IMG/VR virus record: IMGVR_UViG_3300033153_015063
Location: 62,001-126,000 of that record
DNA: 64,000 nt
Direction: 5' to 3' (one strand)
Origin: a virus
Part shown: positions 45,268-53,184 of the stretch, in pieces
How the letters are laid out: the number at the start of each line of letters is the position of its first letter
Position numbering within the stretch: position 1 is the first letter of the stretch
Notes under the pieces: model-generated
What the model saw: only the letters and a program-made list of their open reading frames with translations
Told to the model about the DNA's origin: nothing
Databases searched by the model: none
Program-made: the position numbers and the translations under genes

Positions 45268-45651
45268 CTACTCATCAACCACTAGACCAAATAAGCCACC
45301 GAGTATTCCTGTCATAACCCCGTAATCTATAGGTCGTGAGAAGTAGTAATTTCCGTCCATATACCACTCCACCACAATAGTGGTGATGAGTATGATGAGT
45401 ATAAACAGTAAAACAACCACAATAAGTGCCGTAGGACCCTTCAGTTTATCTCTGATACCAACAACTTTCTCCCCTAGCTTAGGGAACGCCCATGCTGATA
45501 CAAATCCACAGATACCAGCAATACCTATCCACGTGAAAAAATCACCTATGGTGTATGAGAAGGAAGCACCTTCGACGAGTAGCATGTAGTTGAACGCTAT
45601 TGCTGCGATGATAGAAAACAACAGGCCGTACCAACATCTCTTTGTTGGCAT
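45268..45651 (-). CDS. Membrane protein, 127 aa
   Basis: Starts MPTKRCWYGLLFSIIAAIAF; four hydrophobic segments, ending LGGLFGLVVDE. It follows the tag gene at 45652 directly, repeating the tag-plus-small-membrane-protein arrangement. Unknown family. Confidence 0.55.
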   Translation of the reverse strand: MPTKRCWYGLLFSIIAAIAFNYMLLVEGASFSYTIGDFFTWIGIAGICGFVSAWAFPKLGEKVVGIRDKLKGPTALIVVVLLFILIILITTIVVEWYMDGNYYFSRPIDYGVMTGILGGLFGLVVDE

Positions 45652-46224
45652 CTACTCCTCGGCCTCGAAATCCTCTTCCTCAAGGTCAGCAAGTCGATCC
45701 TCTATCTCCTCTAATCTATTGTCAATAGCATTATCCTCTTTTTTCAGTTGCAGGACCTTTCTTTTCAGGTCTGTGACATGCGTCCTATTCTCAGCAGCAT
45801 TGTCACTCACAGATTCTATTTCAAATTCTATGATGCTGAATGCTTTGTTCTGTTCGTTGTCGATGACTATAATAGCGTCGACAACGTTCTCTATCTTCTC
45901 CTGGTCGGTTTGGGTTTCCTCTATGTCGTCTTCTATCTCTTCGAGTTGATTGACGACCCGGCCGGCAGCATCTTTGAAACCCCCTACACCCTCCAATACT
46001 TTCGGCCTCGGTGGATCAAAATCTCTCCAGTCATCGACCCACTCCACAAAATCTCCGACCCCGACAACTACATCATCGTCAATTCCCATCATCTCCAGGA
46101 ACTCCTCCTCATCCAGGGCTGGTGCATTGCCGACCGGCCCCTTGTAGACCGTAGCCTTGGTCTCAGCATCATAGACGTATTTGTATCTGTTACCGCTTCC
46201 AGGAGGGATTTCGACTATGGACAT
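45652..46224 (-). CDS. Tag-family protein with coiled-coil cargo, 190 aa
   Basis: Module SIVEIPPGSGNRYKYVYDAE then TVYKGPVGNAPALDEEEFLE. After a short linker the cargo is almost entirely heptad-repeat coiled coil (VNQLEEIEDDIEETQTDQEK ... LKRKVLQLKKEDNAIDNRL) with an acidic tail. It may multimerise or form a rod. A membrane protein gene follows at once. No ribosome-binding site; pyrimidine-rich leader. Confidence 0.7.
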   Translation of the reverse strand: MSIVEIPPGSGNRYKYVYDAETKATVYKGPVGNAPALDEEEFLEMMGIDDDVVVGVGDFVEWVDDWRDFDPPRPKVLEGVGGFKDAAGRVVNQLEEIEDDIEETQTDQEKIENVVDAIIVIDNEQNKAFSIIEFEIESVSDNAAENRTHVTDLKRKVLQLKKEDNAIDNRLEEIEDRLADLEEEDFEAEE

Positions 46225-46280
46225 TAAAGGATGATAGGGGTGGGAGGATAAGAAGATTGTGGTAGGTCATAGGTCACTAC

Positions 46281-46688
46281 CTAAAACTCCACTTGAAGCT
46301 CGTTGTAATAGTCCCGAGGGCTTTTCGGGGAACGGCCGGCAATCAAATCACTGTTGAATAAATCGACCATATCACCGATAGTATCAGCAGCCCTATTTAA
46401 ATAATCTTCACAATCTGTATCACAATCTATAGGTAAATCTAACTGTTTTAACTGTTCAGATGTTATATAGTCATTGATATATGCATTATCGTCCTCTGCA
46501 AATTGTGAAAAGAAATATGTTAATCCAGACATCTGATAATGGTTCACCGTATTCCTGAACATCTCCAGGAACTCCCCCTCGCTCATCTCAGGAGAATCCC
46601 CGACCGGCCCCTTGTAGACCGTAGCTCCCTCTTCATATTCATAGCGGTATCTGTTACCTGAGCCAGGAGGGATCTCGACAATGGTCAT
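46281..46688 (-). CDS. Tag-family protein, 135 aa
   Basis: Module TIVEIPPGSGNRYRYEYEEG then TVYKGPVGDSPEMSEGEFLE. Short helical cargo of about 90 residues with two nearby cysteines (DCDTDCEDYL). The leader ends TTCTATTCCTTG just before ATG, as at 23763 and 34081. Cargo family unknown; the AT-rich cargo contrasts with the GC-richer module, supporting a composite origin. Confidence 0.65.
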   Translation of the reverse strand: MTIVEIPPGSGNRYRYEYEEGATVYKGPVGDSPEMSEGEFLEMFRNTVNHYQMSGLTYFFSQFAEDDNAYINDYITSEQLKQLDLPIDCDTDCEDYLNRAADTIGDMVDLFNSDLIAGRSPKSPRDYYNELQVEF

Positions 46689-46824
46689 CAAGGAATAGAA
46701 GGGGTGGTGGGTATAAAAATGTGATGGTGGGGTGTGGTGGGTGCCCCGGTTCCTTCATTTCTATCTTCCATTTTCCATCACTACTCAATTTTTTCATTTA
46801 ACTTACAACTAATTATATGAATGG

Positions 46825-47127
46825 TCAGTCAATGGCATCAAATATTACATTGTGCCCTTCTATCACATCTATAAATTTTGATATGAAGTCACTTGTGGTG
46901 TTCCAATCGTCTGGGTTTTTACTTACTTTACAGCACCACATCCTGATATGGTAGGCATCAGATTCAGCGGTGATAACCTTACGTTGGATGTTATCCTCAG
47001 CTCTCTTTGCCTTATCAACGATATCCTTCTGGAACATCTCTCTCTTATTGCTCGTGAGAGCTTCAAGTGCTATCAGGACCAATTTTTTATCCTTATTGAA
47101 TAGTGCTGAGCTCATTTTAATCATCAC
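46825..47127 (-). CDS. Hypothetical helical protein, 100 aa
   Basis: MMIKMSSALFNKDKKLVLIA begins an all-helical protein with a CC pair (IRMWCCKVSKN). It overlaps the previous gene by TGATG. AT-rich. Function unknown; probably an accessory to the 201-aa partner. Confidence 0.55.
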   Translation of the reverse strand: MMIKMSSALFNKDKKLVLIALEALTSNKREMFQKDIVDKAKRAEDNIQRKVITAESDAYHIRMWCCKVSKNPDDWNTTSDFISKFIDVIEGHNVIFDAID

Positions 47128-47729
47128 TCACATTTAGGACAGCGATATACCTTGTCTTCGTAGCGTAGCTCTGTTCCACAGAACAGGCAGCAGAGCCCAC
47201 CAATTTCAATCCGCTTTCGTCTGAGTTCGATAAATAAATCTTTTCGGATCTCATCTGATAACCCACTTGCCATAACAAGGAACTCATGTTTCCACTCTGA
47301 ATCCAGAACGTCCTGTTGACCAGAGTTATCTTTCGTGAATGTTTCACACAACTCGACTATCTGGTTCACCGCTGTCTTATGAAAGTACCGGTCTACTTGT
47401 GTTTTTTGACCTTTACCATCCGTTGGTGTGATAACGTTCAGAAAAGTGGAGAGAGATTTACTGATGCCTTCCTCCTCGACGTTTGGGGTGGTCATGTGTA
47501 ACACCACGTGGCCTTCTTCTTCGACCTTGATTACTTTCTCACCGATGACATGACTATCCCTGGTTGTATGGAAATCCGAGAGTCGATATTCTTCAAACCA
47601 TTCCTTCTTGATGTCCTCGATACTTCTGTTATCGAGATTGGTGGTCTTTTCATCGACCATCGTCACAACATACCTTTTCTCGATTGTGACTCTCAGAATC
47701 TTCTCCCTGGGAAATGGATACTCGATCAT
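47124..47729 (-). CDS. Protein with C-terminal zinc ribbon, 201 aa
   Basis: The start at ATG 47729 (MIEYPFPREKILRVTIEKRY) is about 25 bases after CTTTAAAAAC, leaderless. The N-terminal half is strand-rich and the middle helical. The C-terminus is a zinc ribbon (LCCLFCGTELRY ... YRCPKC). The pattern suggests a nucleic-acid-associated protein. No family assigned. Confidence 0.6.
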   Translation of the reverse strand: MIEYPFPREKILRVTIEKRYVVTMVDEKTTNLDNRSIEDIKKEWFEEYRLSDFHTTRDSHVIGEKVIKVEEEGHVVLHMTTPNVEEEGISKSLSTFLNVITPTDGKGQKTQVDRYFHKTAVNQIVELCETFTKDNSGQQDVLDSEWKHEFLVMASGLSDEIRKDLFIELRRKRIEIGGLCCLFCGTELRYEDKVYRCPKCE

Positions 47730-47859
47730 GGTATGTGAAGAACGTAGCATGTTTTTAAAGATTTCGACGTAACTCGTAGTATTTCATACTACATCGACTG
47801 CATCAATATAGTGTAAAAGTAAGCTAACTATAAAGATGAGTAATAATAAAATAAATACT

Positions 47860-48678
47860 TCATTCATTAATTTTACTTCCATCACCTTCAATATACAGTG
47901 CTATTCTACTATAGTTCCTGTCAAGTACTGCACGAACACCACCAGCTCTCCATCCCTTCTTTCGTCTGGTAACTATTCCCATTTTCTCCAACTCAGAGGC
48001 TATCTCTGATGCGTTCAGACCCTTTTCATCCAGTTCCCTGATGATAACGATGACTGTCTGTTCATCTTCTCTCTCAATCAATCTGGTGTTTTCTTTTTTG
48101 AGAACACCGCCACCCTTGTCGACTACATCGGATTTGACTTTGTAGCCATATGGTGCCTGCCCCACCCACTCTCCTGAACGCTGTTTTTGTTTGACACCTC
48201 GACGGGTATGCTGAGAAATCTTCATCCTCTCGTACTCTGCCATGTTGACCAGTTGCACGAACACAGAACGCCCCTCGGCTGTCCAAAGATCCAGGAATCT
48301 TACGGACTTGATAACCAACCTGACGCCGTATTTCCTGAGCTCATCCAGCATCCATAGGGCTTCCTTCACATCCCTCCCGAAACGATCCTCTTTTGCCACC
48401 GCAACGATGTCAAAAGCACGTTCCCTGGCGTCCGCAAGGAGTTGCTGGATCGCTTCTCTCTTCTCGATAGATGAACCCGTTTCCTCATCAGAGTAGGTCC
48501 TGGTCCATCTCCACCCACTTTCCTCATCGCACCATTCCTTGATTTCCTTCTCCTGGGCAGGTAGTGAGAAACGCCCTGAGATGAGTTTGTCGGACTTGCG
48601 AATGTATGCGACCACGATGAAACTCGGGCCGTCTTGTTCAAGCTTTGCGGTTGACAACTGAAATTTTGTACTGGGCAA
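47860..48678 (-). CDS. Serine recombinase, 272 aa
   Basis: Resolvase/invertase catalytic domain with AYIRKSDK (catalytic serine about residue 29), followed by the conserved EDRFGRDVKEALWMLDEL and a helix with MAEYERMKISQHTRRGVKQK. Then comes a recombinase-type DNA-binding domain (APYGYKV ... GLNASEIASELEKMGIVTRR). Shorter than the large serine integrases and lacking their zinc-ribbon/coiled-coil end, so it is closer to the mid-sized transposon recombinases. It lies inside the segment bounded by the 113-bp inverted repeats and is divergent from a second recombinase. Confidence 0.8.
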   Translation of the reverse strand: MPSTKFQLSTAKLEQDGPSFIVVAYIRKSDKLISGRFSLPAQEKEIKEWCDEESGWRWTRTYSDEETGSSIEKREAIQQLLADARERAFDIVAVAKEDRFGRDVKEALWMLDELRKYGVRLVIKSVRFLDLWTAEGRSVFVQLVNMAEYERMKISQHTRRGVKQKQRSGEWVGQAPYGYKVKSDVVDKGGGVLKKENTRLIEREDEQTVIVIIRELDEKGLNASEIASELEKMGIVTRRKKGWRAGGVRAVLDRNYSRIALYIEGDGSKINE

Positions 48679-48866
48679 CTTAGAGACCCCCTAAACCAAA
48701 TCAAACGGGTAACGGGCAGTAACATGTTAAAGGTATTAAGTCATTCCTTAACCCTGGGTTGTTAACTATTCACTTTTATCAACCAGGTTGTAGTTTCGGG
48801 GGGCAAGATATATTAACCCATGTAATGTATTACCCAATCAGAAACATCGTTTCGAGGTGGTAGGAG

Positions 48867-49265
48867 ATGGACGAAGTTAAGGTGGACCAAACCAAGCTAC
48901 TCAAACTCTCAAGGGAAGAGCTCGTATCGGCCCTGTTTGATGCATGGGACGAGATCAAGGAAGAAAGAAAGGTGAGTAGTCGTGAGATAGAGATATTGGA
49001 GAAGAAGGTTGAATCCCTGGAGAAAAAAACCGAAGGGACCGGGGAACTCATGCCAAAAGAGTCGGTTAGTGGTAAGGTGACCGAGTATGATGAAGAAAAG
49101 AATATTTTTTACTTTGAGAGTACCGATGGTGAAGTGATAATAGCCCCAGCATCTGTATTTCCGATTGACGCTGTAGGTAGGTGGTATGAACTTCATATTC
49201 GCCGTATCCATTCATCAGGTAAGGTCGGAAAGTGGATAAAAATTATTCCGACCTATGGTATGTGA
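48867..49265 (+). CDS. Coiled-coil plus beta-domain protein, 132 aa
   Basis: Starts MDEVKVDQTKLLKLSREELV. A coiled coil (about 30-60) is followed by a small beta-barrel-like domain (SGKVTEYDEEKNIFYFESTD, then WYELHIRRIHSSGKVG) that resembles OB-type folds. The ATG follows GGTGGTAGGAG. It is the first gene of an operon with the second recombinase and may assist it. Unknown family. Confidence 0.6.
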   Translation: MDEVKVDQTKLLKLSREELVSALFDAWDEIKEERKVSSREIEILEKKVESLEKKTEGTGELMPKESVSGKVTEYDEEKNIFYFESTDGEVIIAPASVFPIDAVGRWYELHIRRIHSSGKVGKWIKIIPTYGM

Positions 49266-49282
49266 TGGGATGGATGTAAATA

Positions 49283-50233
49283 ATGTCAGAAACACGTAAA
49301 CGAGTGGCGATGTATATCAGGGTCTCAATCGACGAACAATCCAGGGATGGATACGATGTCAAGTCCCAGGTCAGAAATCTTCGCAATTATATTGCTATGA
49401 AAGAAGGGTGGATTGAAGGTTGGGAATATAGTGATGATGGTTACGATTGTGATGAGAAAAGGCCGGCTTATGAACGGTTGTGGGATGAAATAGATGAATG
49501 GGATGTTCTTCTCATCTGGAAGTTGGACCGTATCCACAATGACATGCCAGGTTTACTGAACATGGGCATCAAACTGGCAGACAACGACAAGGACCTGGCG
49601 TCAGTCAGTGAACTTATCGACACCACTTCTGACATGGGCCGTCATCTCTATCACATCTTCGGAGCTCTGATCCAATTCGAGAACAAAAACCCACGTTCTG
49701 TCTCTCTACCCCATCCTACTTTCATTGATGATGGAGTAGTGGCCGATAGTCAAGAAGTGGAAGTTCCTACCCCTGAAACAGGAACGCCGGTAGCTACGCT
49801 TACAGGTAAGTGGATAACATCTCCACCATTTGGTTATGATATTGACAAAGAACCAGAGTCAAAGGGCCACCTGGTCGTGAACGAGGAAGAAAGTAATGTT
49901 GTTAGATACATCTTCTATCTACGGTTCAAGTTAGAGAACCCCGACTTATTCAAACCATATCAGTGGGATAGTAAGAGAGCCGGCCTCAATGTCCCATACT
50001 ACCGCACCTACCAGGACATCGCAGACCTACTCCACGACAAAGGTATCAGAACAAAGAAGGGAAAGCGATGGACTCCTTGTGCCATCAGAAGGGTCTGTGT
50101 TAACCCCATCTACTGGGGTATATTCAGGTACGGGAGTGAAGAAATGTTGGGTGGACATGAACAATTAACCCCCGAACCAGGTACTGCGGCGATGGGTGAG
50201 TGGGATTGGAAACCGCCCGATGGAGAAGAGTAA
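49283..50233 (+). CDS. Second serine recombinase, 316 aa
   Basis: The catalytic domain starts AMYIRVSIDEQSRDGYDVKS (serine about residue 16) and continues with WDVLLIWKLDRIHNDMPGLL and a shortened long-helix region (GRHLYHIFGALIQFENKN). The recombinase domain follows (TSPPFGYDI, then YQDIADLLHDKGIRTKKGKR). The connecting region, about residues 135-170, is proline/valine-rich and unlike the normal helix E, so the enzyme may be altered. Two recombinases within 2.4 kb, both inside the inverted repeats, make local DNA rearrangement plausible. Confidence 0.75.
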   Translation: MSETRKRVAMYIRVSIDEQSRDGYDVKSQVRNLRNYIAMKEGWIEGWEYSDDGYDCDEKRPAYERLWDEIDEWDVLLIWKLDRIHNDMPGLLNMGIKLADNDKDLASVSELIDTTSDMGRHLYHIFGALIQFENKNPRSVSLPHPTFIDDGVVADSQEVEVPTPETGTPVATLTGKWITSPPFGYDIDKEPESKGHLVVNEEESNVVRYIFYLRFKLENPDLFKPYQWDSKRAGLNVPYYRTYQDIADLLHDKGIRTKKGKRWTPCAIRRVCVNPIYWGIFRYGSEEMLGGHEQLTPEPGTAAMGEWDWKPPDGEE

Positions 50234-50530
50234 ATGTCTTTCATTACATCTGAAGGACTCGAACTTGCTACTGAAAGCAGAAGGATAGTAAGTAGCAAGC
50301 GAGGGTCCTACTACGAGTTTGATGACGAACACATACTGAAGGTGAATATCTACGTTCCTGAAGAAGAAGAGTGGCGTCTTACCACTGACTATGTTTACTA
50401 CCATGAGTATCGTTCATGTGACGATGCATATGTGAAGCTCTACTATCAACGTCGCTTTGTCTCTTATGCTGACTACTGGGTTGGGAGATGGTATATCTCC
50501 GTTGATGATGTTACTGAGGTCGATAACTGA
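50234..50530 (+). CDS. Small hypothetical protein, 98 aa
   Basis: Directly follows the recombinase stop (TAAATG). Starts MSFITSEGLELATESRRIVS; strand-rich and full of tyrosines (YYEFDDEHILKVNIYVPEEE, YVKLYYQRRFVSYADYW). Probably a compact beta protein made with the recombinase, possibly a directionality or regulatory factor. Unrecognised. Confidence 0.55.
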   Translation: MSFITSEGLELATESRRIVSSKRGSYYEFDDEHILKVNIYVPEEEEWRLTTDYVYYHEYRSCDDAYVKLYYQRRFVSYADYWVGRWYISVDDVTEVDN

Positions 50531-50531
50531 T

Positions 50532-50548
50532 TTACGCTTTTTACAGTT
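50532..50548 (+). promoter_or_regulatory. 17-bp motif without adjacent TATA
   Basis: TTACGCTTTTTACAGTT, perfect consensus, just after the last gene of the recombinase operon. The usual TATA position holds GC-richer sequence. Confidence 0.5.
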
Positions 50549-50884
50549 GAACAATCGTAAGACCGTTGTTGTCACAATCGGTCCTATTTCAATAGTTTAA
50601 TATTCTCTGAAGTAGTTGACGCTATCAAGAACGTTGGTGGGAGTATCAGACTGTAACCCTATGATATGTCCAGGGTTTCCAAAACCACACCCGCTACTTT
50701 TCCACCATGGCCGTCAAGCTACCCCAGGCCATCCTTTCCTGGTGGGTTTACCCGGATACGATTGTTAGATATAAACTGTCTCTTATAAAAATGTATCTTG
50801 TTTGCATCAAACGTATTGGTGAGATGTTTATAAAGGAACTGTAAAATATCAGGCATCTTATAAAAGTCCTGTACCATCACGTGA

Positions 50885-51045
50885 GAGCTTTATATACTCA
50901 CAAGTAGGCCAGAGCTTTATATACTCACAAGTAGGCCAGAGCTTTATATACTCACAAGTAGGCCAGAGCTTTATATACTCACAAGTAGGCCAGAGCTTAT
51001 ATACTCACAAGTAGGCCAGAGCTTTATATACTCACAAGTAGGTTA
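50885..51045 (+). repeat. Six tandem 27-bp repeats, each with a TATA box
   Basis: Each unit contains CTTTATATACTCACAAG followed by TAGGCCAGAG. The fifth unit lacks one T and the last diverges at its end. The core TTTATATACTCA is the same as in the promoters of tag-family genes (for example 23730). Confidence 0.9.
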
Positions 51046-51082
51046 CGTTCTTTACGGTATTGGCCTAAGATACGTTTCTAAT

Positions 51083-51780
51083 GTGTAGTAGTAGTGTAGT
51101 AGTAGTAGGTAGTAGTGTAGTAGTAGTAGGTAGTAGTGTAGTAGTAGTAGGTAGTAGTGTAGTAGTAGTGTAGTAGTGTAGTAGTAGTAGGGTAGGTAGT
51201 AGTGGAATTAAATGTGAAGCACTGTGGATGGGGTAGGTAAGATAGGTAGGTAACGGAATTAAATGTGAGACAGTAGATGCCGTAATAATAGTAATAGTAG
51301 TAATAACTGTAACAGGAAAATTAAATGTTATCAGTCAGTACACAGTTGTTTGGCACTATGGTAACCAAATTAAATGAAATCAGTTCACTCTCAAAAGCGT
51401 AATTTTTGAAATTCTACCATCCCGTACACACGTGTATGGCAAGGAGATAGTTAGTAAGTAGTAGTAGTGGTAGTAGATAGGGTAGATAGGGTAGTAGAAT
51501 TAAATGAAATATGGTAGGTAGTAGTAGGTAGTAGTAGGTAGTAGTAGGTAGTAGTAGTAGGTAGTAGTAGGTAGGTAGGTGGTAGGGTCAGAATTAAATG
51601 AAATAGGGTAGTAGGGGGTAGTAGTAGGGTAGTAGGGGGTAGTAGTAGGTCAGAATTAAATGAAATAGGGTAGTAGGGGGTAGTAGTAGGGTAGTAGGGG
51701 GTAGTAGTAGGGTAGTAGGGGGTAGTAGTAGATAAGGTAGGTAGGGTAGGTGGGTCAGAATTAAATGAAAGTAGGTATGA
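51083..51780 (+). repeat. GTA/G-rich array with eight AATTAAATG motifs
   Basis: Blocks of GTAGTAG, GGTAGTAG and a 21-bp G-rich unit (five copies around 51604-51732) alternate with (G)AATTAAATG at 51205, 51256, 51319, 51368, 51497, 51591, 51653 and 51758. The strand bias (G on plus, C on minus) is extreme, and runs of three to five G could form quadruplexes. Confidence 0.85.
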
Positions 51781-51887
51781 TGTATCAGTAGTGGTAGTAG
51801 CTAATGGTTGTAATTTCTGTTAGTTATACTGGGCTTATGTCCAAGGAATTATATAAGAGTAAGACCTATAAAACCCCTATAGGCCCT

Positions 51888-52000
51888 ATATATTTCCAGC
51901 CTCAATCTCTATAGTCTTTATATACTGCAGATGGCTTCATTACAGCATGGTACAGGGGGGTATCTTTTTTCCCCCTATGGTTAAATACTCCCTTTTATGG
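51888..52000 (-). repeat. Right copy of 113-bp perfect inverted repeat
   Basis: Exact reverse complement of 36417-36529. Its TATA box points leftwards into the GTA-rich array. Confidence 0.9.
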
Positions 52001-52134
52001 GGTTGGTTCTATGGAAGTATATTTCTGAAATCGAGGCTGAGTTATACTGACTATAGAGACAGCGGCATCGTAATCCATAGGAATTTACCATGACCCAGAA
52101 GTTATGTATAGGTAAGGTTTGGTACTGTAGTTAG

Positions 52135-52389
52135 TTATTCTACGATCTTTCTGGGGTTACCATCATCCCCAAGTGTATATCTGTTACCAGATCCATAAGG
52201 AAATTCAATCACCCCGGTGTTTTTCTTGCGATGGATCTTACATTTTGGGCACCACGAGAGTTTTCCTGCATCCCTCAACTTGGTGTCACACTCGGGGCAC
52301 CAACCCTGGATTAGTTCCAATGCACCTTTCAAAGCAGTCATACTGACTTCTCTGCCCACTCTTTTTGTCCTCCTATACTTTGGACCCAT
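52135..52389 (-). CDS. Zinc ribbon with C-terminal tag-like segment, 84 aa
   Basis: A basic N-terminus (PKYRRTKRVGREVS) is followed by a zinc ribbon (CPECDTKL ... SWCPKCKIH, about 31-53). It ends in GVIEFPYGSGNRYTLGDDGN, the first half of the tag module, here at the C-terminus. An internal start at MTALKGAL is possible. It shows that the tag can be used at either end or that the gene is a truncated fusion. Confidence 0.6.
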   Translation of the reverse strand: MGPKYRRTKRVGREVSMTALKGALELIQGWCPECDTKLRDAGKLSWCPKCKIHRKKNTGVIEFPYGSGNRYTLGDDGNPRKIVE

Positions 52390-52434
52390 CCTTGTTCAGT
52401 TATCGCTTGTTTTTGCCTGTTTCCTGGTGGTTAT

Positions 52435-52695
52435 TCAATCCGTTCCGTTCTCCCCCAGAACCTGGATGGTATCTTCGATGGTTACACTGGCACTTCCGAT
52501 GAAGGAGTGGTCACTGCTCCGGGCCATCTGGAGTTGTGCATACCAGTAACAATACGCAGCCTCAAGGTCCCGGCCGTTCCCATTCTCTCGCAGTTCACTG
52601 TCGTTGATGACTACTTGGGCCAGATCAATGGCTTGTTCGATGAGCTCAGAGACCTCCTGTAGATTTTCGATTGCTTCGTTCTTGTCCATGTTCAT
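52435..52695 (-). CDS. Small helical protein, 86 aa
   Basis: MNMDKNEAIENLQEVSELIE begins three amphipathic helices. There is one cysteine and several aromatic residues (AAYCYWYAQLQMARS). It is in a minus-strand series of small genes from 53168 to 52135. Function unknown; it could be a small regulator. Confidence 0.55.
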   Translation of the reverse strand: MNMDKNEAIENLQEVSELIEQAIDLAQVVINDSELRENGNGRDLEAAYCYWYAQLQMARSSDHSFIGSASVTIEDTIQVLGENGTD

Positions 52696-52712
52696 CTCTC
52701 CATAAGGTAATG

Positions 52713-53168
52713 TCAGTCATCTGGGCGTGGGCCTGGGCCTTCCCACCACCAATAGTACATCACACCATCATCTCCCTCTCGTTCATCTCGAAACCACTTC
52801 GTTCCACAAACAGGGCAATAGATCACACTCCTTATCTCGTGGGCTGATGCTACCGCACCAAGGCAACAAAGGTTATCGCCTCCAAATTGGGATTCTTCGA
52901 AGGTCTCACTATTGAGACAATGTTTACAGGTAACCTTTTTTACATCAATGGTGCAAAGAATGTCCTTTGGAGATACACCACAAGAGACAGTATTCTCACT
53001 TGTCCAATAGTGGACCATTGGTCCCTTCTGATTAACAGGTTTTGATGGGTCGTCACTTTCTTGTATTGCACTACCTTTGACATGGATCTTACATCTCCGG
53101 CACCAATACGCTTTACCTACCTCTTTTAGATTATCCCCACAATCGGGACAGACGTTAGTCATCCTCAT
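52713..53168 (-). CDS. Multi-zinc protein, 151 aa
   Basis: Ribbon 1 is CPDCGDNL ... YWCRRCKIH (about 7-30), paralogous to those at 52135 and 41428. The centre resembles the short phage motif 'H-W ... SCGV ... VTCKHCL' (about 50-84), similar to the tail of the 15820 protein. Ribbon 2 is CCLGA ... YCPVCGTKWF. The end is tryptophan/proline-rich. Probably an adaptor or RNA/DNA-binding protein. Confidence 0.6.
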   Translation of the reverse strand: MRMTNVCPDCGDNLKEVGKAYWCRRCKIHVKGSAIQESDDPSKPVNQKGPMVHYWTSENTVSCGVSPKDILCTIDVKKVTCKHCLNSETFEESQFGGDNLCCLGAVASAHEIRSVIYCPVCGTKWFRDEREGDDGVMYYWWWEGPGPRPDD

Positions 53169-53184
53169 CCTACCTTCTTACCTT

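Larger units (their letters stand above)
50531..52134. other. Noncoding repeat region, 1.6 kb
   Basis: Contains the 17-bp motif without a TATA box at the usual spacing (50532-50548), a stretch with weak overlapping frames of up to 45 codons (50664-50844), several CTTATAAAA boxes (about 50786-50870), six 27-bp repeats, GTA/G-rich repeats with AATTAAATG motifs, and the right 113-bp inverted repeat. I see no convincing gene. The density of repeats suggests an origin, partition site or regulatory decoy. Confidence 0.7.

Noticed and set aside
50885-51045. CRISPR array
   Set aside because: The 27-bp units abut directly with no unique spacers, and no cas genes are visible.
36417-52000. Terminal inverted repeats of a transposon
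   Set aside because: No transposase and no target-site duplication visible next to the repeats; the outer flanks differ.
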